This document shows, one piece after another, positions 1-8,675 of a stretch of DNA of 36,281 bases. The DNA lies in NCBI GenBank assembly GCA_903897855.1, contig CAIUDH010000008.1, positions 1 to 36,281 of the forward strand, written 5' to 3'. The translations under genes were made by a program, and so were the position numbers. Under the pieces are notes generated by a model. The model was not told where the DNA came from and did not search any database. It saw only the letters and a program-made list of their open reading frames with translations. The stretch is from an uncultured Bacteroidota bacterium. Lineage in GTDB: Bacteria > Bacteroidota > Bacteroidia > UKL13-3. Positions within the stretch are counted from its first letter, which is position 1, and every line of letters begins with the position of its first letter.

Positions 1-234
1 AATATAAAATTGATTTAACCTAAATAAAACATCCGAAAATGCAACAGCTCAATTGCTAGTGGATAATTTCTGTGGTGCCGATAAAATAAATTAAAGGCAA
101 GACCTTGAATCTTTGGCAAAGGAGCCGCCAACGCTTACCCGAGTTTCAACTCAAACCGGTAAATAAAAATTGGAGTAGATATTAGGCTATTTCTCTGGAA
201 AATAATTCGTCCATAAAATAAAACCTAAAATCCT

Positions 235-242
235 TACTTTTG
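235..242 (+). promoter_or_regulatory. -7 promoter box of the PstS-like gene
   Basis: TACTTTTG matches the Bacteroidota -7 consensus TAnnTTTG exactly and ends 15 bp before the chosen ATG at 258. No clear TTTG is found at the expected -33 position, so only half of the promoter is supported. Its position argues against translation starting at the TTG at 240, which lies inside the box. Confidence 0.5.
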
Positions 243-257
243 CATATTCTGACTAAA

Positions 258-1160
258 ATGAATATTCTTAAATTTTTCCTCTTTTTTTTCACCTTGCTTG
301 AACTTTTCTCTTGCAACCAGAATAAAAATACCAAGAATAATGAGGAAACCACAACAACAGGGACAATTTGTGTGAGTGTGGATGAAAGCTTAAGGCCATT
401 AATGGAAGCGGAATTGAATGTTTTTGGATATCTGTACGCTGACGCTCATATCAAAGTTAGCTTCAAACCAGAAGCAGGCGTGATGAACGATTTTAAAAAC
501 GATAGCGCTAGAGCAATCATCGTAACGCGTGAATTAACGGCCAACGAGATGGCTTACTTTAGAAGTATTCAATACATTCCGATAGCGTTGCCCTTTGCTA
601 AAGATGGAATTTCTGTTATTGTAAATAAAAAAAACAGACTCGATAGCTTTACTGTCGCCGACTTGAAACAAATTTTAACCGACAAATGGACAAAAAAAAT
701 GCTGGTGGTATTCGACAATTCTGCTTCCAGCACGGTTCGTTGGCTCACCGATTCGCTACTGAAAAAGGAAGTGTTGGCGAAAAACTGCTTCGCCGTGGAA
801 ACAAATCCTGAAGTGATAAAATATATCAGTGAGCACGAAAATGCCATTGGAATTATTGGCACAAGCTGGATTAGTGATAAAGATGATAGTGCTGTGACCC
901 TTCGGTTAAGCACCATTAAACGGGCTCGTATCGCCGCCGCTGGAAGCGTCGACTATTTAGAACCATTTCAAAGTGAAATTCAAACCGAGCGGTATGCCTT
1001 AGCACGCATGGTATATGTAATTCAGCGCGATGGCAAGCTAGGCTTAGGCACGGGGCTGCAGCATTTTTTATTTTCAGAAAAAGGACAGATGATTGTACTT
1101 AAGTTTGGACTGATGCCCTACACCCAACCAGAGCGTAGTATTCATTTAAATCTAAATTAA
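258..1160 (+). CDS. PstS-like phosphate-type substrate-binding lipoprotein
   Basis: Predicted periplasmic substrate-binding protein of the PstS/PBP-like family, about 300 residues. The start is placed at the ATG at 258; an in-frame TTG at 240 falls inside the -7 promoter box. The N-terminus has a hydrophobic segment ending in a lipobox (LFSC, Cys 19), so the mature protein is probably lipid-anchored. Family features include the stretch around VNKKNRLDSFTVADLKQIL and a later 'AIGIIGTSW' segment. No pstC, pstA or pstB lies next to it. Instead it is followed after about 100 bp by a secreted TPR protein. In Bacteroidota such PstS-like/TPR pairs are often found downstream of ExbB/ExbD/TonB genes, which would be outside this window. 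The ligand is not known and may not be phosphate. Confidence 0.8.
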   Translation: MNILKFFLFFFTLLELFSCNQNKNTKNNEETTTTGTICVSVDESLRPLMEAELNVFGYLYADAHIKVSFKPEAGVMNDFKNDSARAIIVTRELTANEMAYFRSIQYIPIALPFAKDGISVIVNKKNRLDSFTVADLKQILTDKWTKKMLVVFDNSASSTVRWLTDSLLKKEVLAKNCFAVETNPEVIKYISEHENAIGIIGTSWISDKDDSAVTLRLSTIKRARIAAAGSVDYLEPFQSEIQTERYALARMVYVIQRDGKLGLGTGLQHFLFSEKGQMIVLKFGLMPYTQPERSIHLNLN

Positions 1161-1261
1161 ATTTGCATTACTTAACACCATTTGCAAAATAAAGGCAAAG
1201 TATTTGATAGGCGTAGGATAGAAAATTTAAAAGAACTATAAAATAAATTCATAATTATACA

Positions 1262-2929
1262 ATGAGAAGTCTGAAGAAGTTAGTATTTGCGATGGTGTTA
1301 TTAATGGGAGTAAAAGCTCAAGCACAAACCGTTGATGCGGGGTTAAAAGCTTGGAGCAACGAGAATTATAATACCGCCCTCGATATTTTTAAAAAGGCCA
1401 CAGAAGCCGATCCTAATAACGCAACCGCATGGTTTTATTATGGCCAGGCGTTATTTAAGTCTGGAGACGTTGTTGGTGCCAAAGCGGCTTTTGACAGAGG
1501 TGTTGCAGCGCGGCCCGCTGAGTTTTTGTGTATCATTGGTCAGGCTAAAGGCCTGTTGGATGGTGGTGATGTCGCTGGGGCAGAGAAAAAAATTGCTGGG
1601 GCACTTAAAGGAACAAAAAGCAAGGACCCTGATATATATCGCTTCGCCGCAGATGCCTATGCCACAAATAAAAACAAAGATTGGGCGAAAGCCATTGAAT
1701 ACGCTCAAAATGGTTTGATTACGGTGAAAGGCAAGCTCGATTTTAATAGCTACGATGCTTTAGGTGATGTGTATTTTGAAAAACATTATAGTGGTAACGG
1801 AGAAGATAGAGATATCGGTTTTGCCATTACCAATTATGAAAAGTCATATGCGTTGAATCCTAAATCACCGTATGCGATGACAAAAATTGGCAAAATCTGG
1901 AGTACCACGAAAACCGATTTAAGTTACCGTAGCTGTATCGACGCCCTTGATAAAGCGAAAGCCGCGGACGCCACTTTTGTCCCTATGCGCAGCGTATATT
2001 CCTTCATCTTCGAAAAGACTGGTCAGCTCGAGAAAGCAAAGGCTGAACTCGAACTCTATATCGCCGGCTGCGAGGACAAAGTGAAAGCAAACGACCGGAT
2101 GATTAATATACTTTACCAATTGAAAGATTGGAACGGCACCTTGGAATTGGCAAAACAAATGAATGGCATGTATCCAAAGAACTGCGATTATTTGCAAGTT
2201 TTAGCACATGCCAATACCGAATTGGGCAATTACCTTGAAGCCTTGAAGTACTTCGATTTGATGCAAAACCAATGTGCGGCACAAAAACTGGGTGCTGAAG
2301 ACTATTCCTATTTAGCGAAAGCAAACAAGGCGGCAGGCAACGATTCAATTGCAATTCTATATTATTATCAGGTAATTGCTTTGGATTCTACGAAGGAACA
2401 AGCCATCCTAAAGGAAATCGCAAATGGTTATTACAGTTCAAAAAAATATGATTTAGCGATTGTGATGCTAGAAAAATTAAATGAAAAATATCCTACACCG
2501 AATACTAAATACAAACTGATGGATGCCTACTATAAGTCAAAAAAATGGAGAGAAACCATTATGGCTGCTGATAGTTTTATTGTCGGAAACGAAGGGAATC
2601 CATTAGGCTATTTATATAAAGCGAGAGCTTTATACTATGTAGATACTGCGGATGAAAGAAAAGCGTTGGCGGATATGTATCATATTTACCTTGAAAAAAC
2701 AAAAGACACCACCTATTCAAAACAGGTGCTGATAAGTGAGAAATCAGAGGCCCATCAATCTATTTGTGTGCATTATATAAAGAAGAAAAACTTGAAAGCA
2801 GCCATGGCCGAATTGGATGAAGCATTAATCGATGACCCAAAGAATCAGGCTCTCCTTTCGTTACACGCAAAAATAGAGAAGGCACTGAAACCGCTACCTG
2901 TACCAAACGCACCTATAAAGTCAAAATAA
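1262..2929 (+). CDS. Secreted tetratricopeptide-repeat (TPR) protein
   Basis: A 555-residue protein with an N-terminal signal peptide (hydrophobic residues about 7-20, likely cleavage after AQA near residue 22), then TPR helices through most of its length. Canonical repeats are easiest to see near the start (residues 25-90, with ATAWFYYGQALFKSGD) and around residues 180-215 and 300-470. The end is a proline-rich tail. It is likely a periplasmic scaffold. It follows the PstS-like gene in the same direction with a gap of about 100 bp and no clear promoter, so the two may be co-transcribed. A strong terminator follows. The binding partner cannot be told from sequence. Confidence 0.8.
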   Translation: MRSLKKLVFAMVLLMGVKAQAQTVDAGLKAWSNENYNTALDIFKKATEADPNNATAWFYYGQALFKSGDVVGAKAAFDRGVAARPAEFLCIIGQAKGLLDGGDVAGAEKKIAGALKGTKSKDPDIYRFAADAYATNKNKDWAKAIEYAQNGLITVKGKLDFNSYDALGDVYFEKHYSGNGEDRDIGFAITNYEKSYALNPKSPYAMTKIGKIWSTTKTDLSYRSCIDALDKAKAADATFVPMRSVYSFIFEKTGQLEKAKAELELYIAGCEDKVKANDRMINILYQLKDWNGTLELAKQMNGMYPKNCDYLQVLAHANTELGNYLEALKYFDLMQNQCAAQKLGAEDYSYLAKANKAAGNDSIAILYYYQVIALDSTKEQAILKEIANGYYSSKKYDLAIVMLEKLNEKYPTPNTKYKLMDAYYKSKKWRETIMAADSFIVGNEGNPLGYLYKARALYYVDTADERKALADMYHIYLEKTKDTTYSKQVLISEKSEAHQSICVHYIKKKNLKAAMAELDEALIDDPKNQALLSLHAKIEKALKPLPVPNAPIKSK

Positions 2930-2948
2930 GATCGAATCTAATTCCAAT

Positions 2949-2980
2949 AAAGCCGTTGTAAATAACGGCTTTGTTTTTTT
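2949..2980 (+). terminator. Rho-independent terminator after the TPR gene
   Basis: A perfect 9-bp stem (AAAGCCGTT / AACGGCTTT) with a 6-nt loop is followed by G and seven T. It lies 20 bp after the TPR stop codon and ends two bases before the stop of the convergent DUF5916 gene, so it may also weakly terminate that gene. Confidence 0.9.
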
Positions 2981-2982
2981 GC

Positions 2983-5166
2983 CTAAAGGGTAATCCACCA
3001 CACTAATTTAGCGACCAATGCTCTGTTTTTTATTTTGAGATACGGGTCGTAATTATCGGTGTACACCACAAAGAAATCGCTCATCGGTTTAAAACGCCAC
3101 TGAAACCGAAGATTCAAATTAATATTTTCGGCCTGTGTATTGTATTGTAAAAACGTCGTAAAATATATTTTTTGAGTGAAAGAGAGTTCAGCCTTGACGC
3201 CAAACAAATGCAAAGCCGAAGCATGGCCCGACGGCCAATTAAAATAATTTACGTTATAGTTGATATTAAATATACCCCATGGTTGATAGCGGTAGTTCAC
3301 ATCAATAGAGGCGCTACTGCGCAAGCTAGTAAAGTATTTCCCGAAATTATACAAGCTCGCATAATTAACCTTTTTTCTTTTATTGCTCGTAAAGCTTATG
3401 CTGTAATTATTGAAAGAATAATTCCCTGGAAGTATATTATCAATAGTGTCGTTACTCAATTTCAGGGTTGCAAACTGATTCATATAATTAACATTAACAC
3501 CTGTATAAAAAATAGCGCTGTTCTGAAATAAGATGCTGTAAGACGGATTGATAAAATAAGACATTGTTTTGTAATCACCATTTGCATAGTAATCGGAATA
3601 TACCGTATAAGCATGGTTATTGATTCGTTTTGACTTCGGGTAATAACGATATGTAATAGACGGTTCTAGTCGCAGGAATGTTTTTTTGATTAGGCTATTC
3701 GACACCGGATCATATTGCGCCTGATGAGATACATATCCTACTTCAGGGGTATAGTTTTTACTTACATATTCGTGGTTCCAATTGATATCCCAGGTGGGTG
3801 TGCTATATTGTAAAAAGGTAGCGTTGGCAGAAGCCCCTTGGCCTTGCTTGGGAGTAAACGATTGATGGTAGAATGCCTTCCCCCTCCATTTATTATTGGG
3901 TGAAAGTAGAAAATAATCAAAACAGGCAACTCTGTTATAACTATTTAGGCTAGATTGCAAAATATCACGATTTACCAAAGTAAATTGAATACTGCTGGTT
4001 TTAAATATTTGTCGTTGGAGTGCTGCAACACTATAGTTCTGAGGTGCAATGTGATTCGCTTCATCTTTCGCTGTAACGACATTCATGATCCCAATGCGCC
4101 AGTTTTCGTTTAGTTTTCCACTCAAGCGAGCGCCCGCCAAAATAGGTATTGGAGCCCCATTGATCAAGCCTATCCGACGCGAGAAAAAAGGTCGAATCTG
4201 GGTGAATCCAATGGAAGAAAAGAGGTCACTATTCTCTATAAAAAACTGACGACGCTCCGGATAAAACAGACTATAGCTCGTGAGATTAACTTGCTGTCGG
4301 TCGACTTCTACCTGACTAAAATCGGGGTGAAGGGTAATATCCAGATTTAAGGAGGAAGACACTGCATACTTAATATCCATACCAACACTTGGAGCGATGT
4401 TCACTTTCTGTGATTTCTGATAATCGTTATTGATATTTGAGCTCAAATAGGGGATGATAGAAATGGTATGACCCGTTTTCGGAGGTTCTTCATCCCAAAT
4501 TAAATTGCCACAAAAATTAAGTACCGAAATATTATACGATCTGGGAATACTTGTCCAAGAAGTGCTTTCAAATCGTTTCATATCATTTCTTACAAAGTTC
4601 ACTCCCCAGGTTTTCAAGCCCTCCTTAAATCGAATCGATTTAAATGGAATTGCAAATTCACAAGTCCAACGATCAGCATACTGTTTCACTTCACTGAACC
4701 ACAGATTATCCCAGTCGGTACTCACGCCAAAATTTCCTCCGTTGGCTACTAACCCTTCCCGTTGCGCCCCCATTGGGTTTACACCAAAATTAAAGCCATT
4801 TGTTTTGTCGTTGAAGGGGTCAAAAACAATGGCAAAGGCGTCACTTGCTGGATAACTAAAATCGCGTTTCAATGATTGTATTACATAATCCTTTTTAATA
4901 TTGTCATAACACGTGGCGAACACATAAATATTGTTTTCGTCAAACAATAAACGCACCTCTGTTAGGGTTTTGGCCACCGCTGTATCGTAAGGCGTAACTT
5001 CACGAAAGCCACTTGCAAACTCAGCCTGTACCCAAGCTTCCTCGTCATCAATACCGTCAATTTTAATTGGTGTTGATATTTTTTTTATATGAATAGACTT
5101 AGAAACTACCTGGGCAGAAGCTACGTAAAGGAAAAAGCAGAAAAAGATTGTAAAAATTTTAGGCAT
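2983..5166 (-). CDS. DUF5916 outer-membrane protein with CBM9-like N-terminal domain
   Basis: A 727-residue secreted protein. Residues 1-18 are a signal peptide (cleavage near ASA|Q). Residues about 25-230 resemble a carbohydrate-binding family 9-like beta-sandwich, with the typical opening 'KIDGIDDEEAWVQA' and a 'DAFAIVFDPFNDKTNGF' stretch. The rest, about 235-727, matches the DUF5916 region in having many alternating aromatic and polar strands, and ends in aromatic residues (VWWITL) as beta-barrel proteins often do. I infer an outer-membrane barrel with an N-terminal sandwich; family function is not established. It has its own promoter upstream (5264-5295) and converges with the TPR gene. 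A role in glycan uptake is possible but not shown. Confidence 0.82.
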   Translation of the reverse strand: MPKIFTIFFCFFLYVASAQVVSKSIHIKKISTPIKIDGIDDEEAWVQAEFASGFREVTPYDTAVAKTLTEVRLLFDENNIYVFATCYDNIKKDYVIQSLKRDFSYPASDAFAIVFDPFNDKTNGFNFGVNPMGAQREGLVANGGNFGVSTDWDNLWFSEVKQYADRWTCEFAIPFKSIRFKEGLKTWGVNFVRNDMKRFESTSWTSIPRSYNISVLNFCGNLIWDEEPPKTGHTISIIPYLSSNINNDYQKSQKVNIAPSVGMDIKYAVSSSLNLDITLHPDFSQVEVDRQQVNLTSYSLFYPERRQFFIENSDLFSSIGFTQIRPFFSRRIGLINGAPIPILAGARLSGKLNENWRIGIMNVVTAKDEANHIAPQNYSVAALQRQIFKTSSIQFTLVNRDILQSSLNSYNRVACFDYFLLSPNNKWRGKAFYHQSFTPKQGQGASANATFLQYSTPTWDINWNHEYVSKNYTPEVGYVSHQAQYDPVSNSLIKKTFLRLEPSITYRYYPKSKRINNHAYTVYSDYYANGDYKTMSYFINPSYSILFQNSAIFYTGVNVNYMNQFATLKLSNDTIDNILPGNYSFNNYSISFTSNKRKKVNYASLYNFGKYFTSLRSSASIDVNYRYQPWGIFNINYNVNYFNWPSGHASALHLFGVKAELSFTQKIYFTTFLQYNTQAENINLNLRFQWRFKPMSDFFVVYTDNYDPYLKIKNRALVAKLVWWITL

Positions 5167-5263
5167 TAATATTTTGATTGGCCGGTACTATAAATTAACA
5201 TGGTGAAATTAGATTTCTCTCAATACTCGATTCGGTGCTAATATCTTGTTCAAGGTATACTGC

Positions 5264-5295
5264 CAAAGGTATTCCGTACTTGGGAATAAAACAAA
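5264..5295 (-). promoter_or_regulatory. Promoter of the DUF5916 gene
   Basis: Read on the minus strand: TTTG (5295-5292), 20-bp spacer, TACCTTTG (5271-5264). This is a near-ideal Bacteroidota -33/-7 pair. The predicted transcript starts near 5257 and gives a leader of about 90 nt. It lies in the 175-bp gap after glnS, so the DUF5916 gene can be transcribed on its own. Confidence 0.75.
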
Positions 5296-5341
5296 TTACA
5301 GAGCGAAATCTTAAGAAAGAGCCCCGCCACGGTGGCAGACA

Positions 5342-7015
5342 CTATTTTTTCACTTCTTTCGTAAAACTTTCTTTCAAGCTTACGGTCCTGTTAAAAACTA
5401 AGTGGTCGAGTGTTGAATCTTTATCCTTACAAAAATACCCTTTTCGCAAGAACTGAAATCGTTGTGATTCGGTAGCCTCCTTTAACGCAGGTTCGGCAAA
5501 GGCATTCATGATTATATTAAGGCTGTCGCTATTGATATATTCTTTGAAATCGCCTTCTTCAAGGGCAGGATTTTCTGATTTAAATAATCGATCATACTCC
5601 CTTAACTCTACACCAATAGCATGTTTAATACTCACCCAATGTAAGGTGCCTTGCACTTTTAAACCTGAGGTGTCATGTCCACTCTTGCTTTCAGGGATAT
5701 AGGTACAATGAATCTCTAAGATATTTCCAGCCTCATCTTTTATGACGCCATTGCAAGTAACGATATACGCGCTTTTCAGACGAACACTTTGTCCGATTGC
5801 CATTCGAAAAAATTTCTTGGGCGGATTTTCCATAAAGTCTTCATGCTCGATATAAAGTTCTTTACTAAATGGAATGGTGCGTACGCCCGAATGCTCTTCT
5901 TCAGGATTGTTTTCACTTTCTAAGAGCACCTCCTCTTCAACAAAATTGGTAATCACCACTTTCACCGGATTGAACACCACCATTCTACGAAATGAGGTTT
6001 TGTTTAACTCCTCACGCACACAAAACTCGAGCAGCGATATCTCATTTAGTTTATCCCGTTTAGCAATACCCGCTCTTTCACAAAACTCACGTATCGCTCG
6101 AGGAGTATATCCACGGCGTCGCATTCCGGCAATCGTAGGCATACGAGGATCGTCCCAGCCCGACACATGATTTTCATTTACTAGTTGTAAGAGTTTCCTT
6201 TTACTCATTACCGTATAGCTCACATTTAAACGAGCAAACTCATATTGATGAGAAGGGTAGATGTTTAATTTTGCAATACACCAATCATAAATTGCACGGT
6301 GTGGAATAAACTCCAAGGTACAGATTGAATGTGTGATGTTTTCGATGGCATCACTCTGTCCATGGGCGAAATCATACATTGGATAAATGCACCAAGCATC
6401 GCCTGTACGGTGGTGATGGGCAAATTTTATCCGATATAAAATAGGATCACGAAGCAACATATTAGGTGAGGCCATATCTATTTTTGCACGCAATATTTTC
6501 GCTCCTTCTTCAAATTTACCGGCTTTCATCTGCGCGAACAACTCCAAATTCTCTTCCACACTTCTATCTCTGAAAGGACTATTGCTTCCCGGTTCGATGG
6601 GTGTCCCTTTCATGGCTGCAATTTCATCGGGTGTTAAATCGTCCACATAGGCATCACCTTGCCGAATTAATTGCATTGCAAACTCATAAATTTTATCAAA
6701 ATAATCGCTCGCATAAAATTCGTTCGCCCATGAATAACCAAGCCATTTTATATCTTCTTTTATACTCTCGACATATTCAGTGTCTTCAGTTACCGGGTTG
6801 GTATCATCGAATCGTAAGTTTGTTTTGCCCCCATACTTTTGAGCAAGTCCGAAATTGAGCCAAATCGAAGAGGCATGACCCAAATGCAAATATCCGTTAG
6901 GTTCGGGAGGGAAACGAGTTAAAATTGAAGTGTGTTTGCCCGTACGCAAGTCGTTTTCTATAATCTCCTCTAAAAAGTTTAATGCTTTTTCTTCTTCTTT
7001 TTTTAATGGTTCCAT
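5342..7015 (-). CDS. glnS: Glutamine--tRNA ligase
   Basis: GlnRS charges tRNA-Gln with glutamine using ATP; cytoplasmic class I synthetase. The 557-residue length is usual for the family. The catalytic domain carries the HIGH-type motif in PPEPNGYLHLGH (residues 36-47) and the KMSKS-type motif as VMSKRK (269-274). The C-terminal half (about 340-557) fits the anticodon-binding beta-barrels. The start is an ATG with no competing upstream start. It lies 68 bp downstream of gltX on the same strand, separated by a strong hairpin. Having GlnRS means Gln-tRNA can be made directly, without transamidation of Glu-tRNA-Gln. Confidence 0.96.
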   Translation of the reverse strand: MEPLKKEEEKALNFLEEIIENDLRTGKHTSILTRFPPEPNGYLHLGHASSIWLNFGLAQKYGGKTNLRFDDTNPVTEDTEYVESIKEDIKWLGYSWANEFYASDYFDKIYEFAMQLIRQGDAYVDDLTPDEIAAMKGTPIEPGSNSPFRDRSVEENLELFAQMKAGKFEEGAKILRAKIDMASPNMLLRDPILYRIKFAHHHRTGDAWCIYPMYDFAHGQSDAIENITHSICTLEFIPHRAIYDWCIAKLNIYPSHQYEFARLNVSYTVMSKRKLLQLVNENHVSGWDDPRMPTIAGMRRRGYTPRAIREFCERAGIAKRDKLNEISLLEFCVREELNKTSFRRMVVFNPVKVVITNFVEEEVLLESENNPEEEHSGVRTIPFSKELYIEHEDFMENPPKKFFRMAIGQSVRLKSAYIVTCNGVIKDEAGNILEIHCTYIPESKSGHDTSGLKVQGTLHWVSIKHAIGVELREYDRLFKSENPALEEGDFKEYINSDSLNIIMNAFAEPALKEATESQRFQFLRKGYFCKDKDSTLDHLVFNRTVSLKESFTKEVKK

Positions 7016-7037
7016 ATTTATTTGTTTGAGATGATGA

Positions 7038-7066
7038 GGGTAGGCTATTTACTTTAAAGCCTACCC
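7038..7066 (-). terminator. Hairpin between gltX and glnS (terminator or attenuator)
   Basis: A perfect 9-bp inverted repeat (GGGTAGGCT / AGCCTACCC) with an 11-nt loop fills the 68-bp gap between gltX and glnS. It is stable, but no U-run follows it on the minus strand, so it may be an attenuator, a processing site or an mRNA-stabilising stem rather than a true terminator. Confidence 0.5.
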
Positions 7067-7083
7067 GTCATAACCCATGAAAA

Positions 7084-8598
7084 TTATAATTGATTATAAC
7101 AATTTCCTACCCGTTCTAGACTCTTTTCAATACCTATCAAAGCCACCAAGTCAGGGATCGCAGGCCCCGACAATTCGCCCACCAAGCTTACCCTTAAAAA
7201 CTTCATCAGCTCCCCCATTTTTATGCTGTTAGCCGAGGCGAAATTTTTAAATGCGTTTTCAATTTCTAGTGGATTAAATTCTAGGATCGCATGCAGAGCT
7301 TCGCCTAATGCCTCTAGTGATAAATTCTCCTTGATAGTTTTTATTTTCGTGAGATTCACCTCTGTATAAAGTTCTGGGTTATTAAAGAGATAGGTATAAC
7401 TCATTATTTCGTTGAGTGTTACCAATCTATCCTTCACTAAGCCGCAAACAGCCGCTATATAATTCATTTCAAACGACCCTATTTTTTCTAATATCAATGG
7501 TTGCAAAAGGAGGGCGAGATCTTCATTGCTTTTGCTTTTAATGTATTCATGATTGAACCACTTCGCTTTTTCTGCATCGAATTTAGCACCTCCATGACTG
7601 ATACGCTCAAATGAAAAGGCCTCGATTAACTCCTCGATAGAATAAATTTCCTTTGTTCCTCCAGGGTTCCAGCCCAGAAAAGCAAGCATATTTAGAACGG
7701 CTTCTGGCAAATAACCATTTTGTTTGTACCCTGAACTTATCTCATGGGTATTGGGGTCGGACCATTGCAGTGGAAATACAGGAAATCCTAAACGGTCGCC
7801 ATCACGTTTGCTTAATTTCCCGTTTCCATCGGGTTTAAGAAGCAACGGAAGATGCGCAAATTTGGGCATTAACTCCTCCCATCCTAGATAGCGATACAGT
7901 AGTACGTGAAGCGGAGCACTCGGCAACCATTCCTCCCCCCGAATGACATGCGAAATTTTCATGATGTAATCGTCGCAAACATTGGCCAAATGATAGGTAG
8001 GCATGCCATCGCTTTTAAGCAATACTTTATCATCCATTTCAAGCGTATTTACGGTTATCTTTCCCCTTATCTCGTCATAAAATGTAATTTCTTCATTCGC
8101 CGGAATTTTAAGACGTATCACATACGGTGTTTGTTTTGCTAACTTCATGTCAACCTCCTCGGGTGAAAGTGTTAGAGCATTGTTTAGTTTCAACCGGGTA
8201 GTACTATCATATTTGGCATTGGCATTGGCCGTCCTTAAATTTTCAAGATCTTCTTCGGTGTCGAAAGCATAGTAAGCAAACCCATTTTGAATTAATTTTT
8301 CAGCATATTGACGATACGAATCTTTGCGCTCCGACTGCCGGTAGGACGCGAAGGGGCCATCACCAAAACCGACGCCTTCGTTGGGCTCTATACCAACCCA
8401 GCGAAGCGAGTCGATGATATATTGCTCGGCTCCTTGCACCAAACGGTTTTGGTCGGTGTCTTCAATACGCAAAATAAAATCGCCATGATGTTTTTTGGCA
8501 AATAAATAATTGTACAATGCTGTACGAACACCGCCAATATGTAAAGGTCCTGTGGGGCTGGGTGCAAAACGCACTCTTACGCTTCTGTTCAAATTCAT
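7084..8598 (-). CDS. gltX: Glutamate--tRNA ligase
   Basis: GluRS joins glutamate to tRNA-Glu; cytoplasmic class I synthetase of 504 residues, the normal length. HIGH motif as HIGG in APSPTGPLHIGG (residues 12-23), and KMSKS motif as KLSKR (261-265) followed by DGDRL. The C-terminal third is the helical anticodon-binding domain. The start is ATG. It sits between hutI (77-bp gap upstream) and glnS (68-bp gap downstream), all on the minus strand, so the three may share transcripts. GluRS and GlnRS are related enzymes, and here they are direct neighbours. Confidence 0.96.
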   Translation of the reverse strand: MNLNRSVRVRFAPSPTGPLHIGGVRTALYNYLFAKKHHGDFILRIEDTDQNRLVQGAEQYIIDSLRWVGIEPNEGVGFGDGPFASYRQSERKDSYRQYAEKLIQNGFAYYAFDTEEDLENLRTANANAKYDSTTRLKLNNALTLSPEEVDMKLAKQTPYVIRLKIPANEEITFYDEIRGKITVNTLEMDDKVLLKSDGMPTYHLANVCDDYIMKISHVIRGEEWLPSAPLHVLLYRYLGWEELMPKFAHLPLLLKPDGNGKLSKRDGDRLGFPVFPLQWSDPNTHEISSGYKQNGYLPEAVLNMLAFLGWNPGGTKEIYSIEELIEAFSFERISHGGAKFDAEKAKWFNHEYIKSKSNEDLALLLQPLILEKIGSFEMNYIAAVCGLVKDRLVTLNEIMSYTYLFNNPELYTEVNLTKIKTIKENLSLEALGEALHAILEFNPLEIENAFKNFASANSIKMGELMKFLRVSLVGELSGPAIPDLVALIGIEKSLERVGNCYNQL

Positions 8599-8675
8599 GA
8601 TTGAAGCGCGAATTTAGCACAAAAGAATTTATATCAATCTATATTCTTAAACCAGGCCGTTGTTTAAGGGCTCCA

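Noticed and set aside
1-239. Possible RNA gene or gene fragment in the first 239 bases
   Set aside because: No tRNA cloverleaf or tmRNA ending is visible and no frame shows a known protein family. Only the -7 box at 235 is supported.
4505-4855. 116-codon plus-strand frame inside the DUF5916 gene
   Set aside because: Shadow frame of a well-supported gene on the other strand.
5326-5336. GCCACGGTGGC palindrome after glnS as a terminator
   Set aside because: Arms leave a one-base loop and no U-run follows on either strand, so a terminator hairpin is not possible as drawn.
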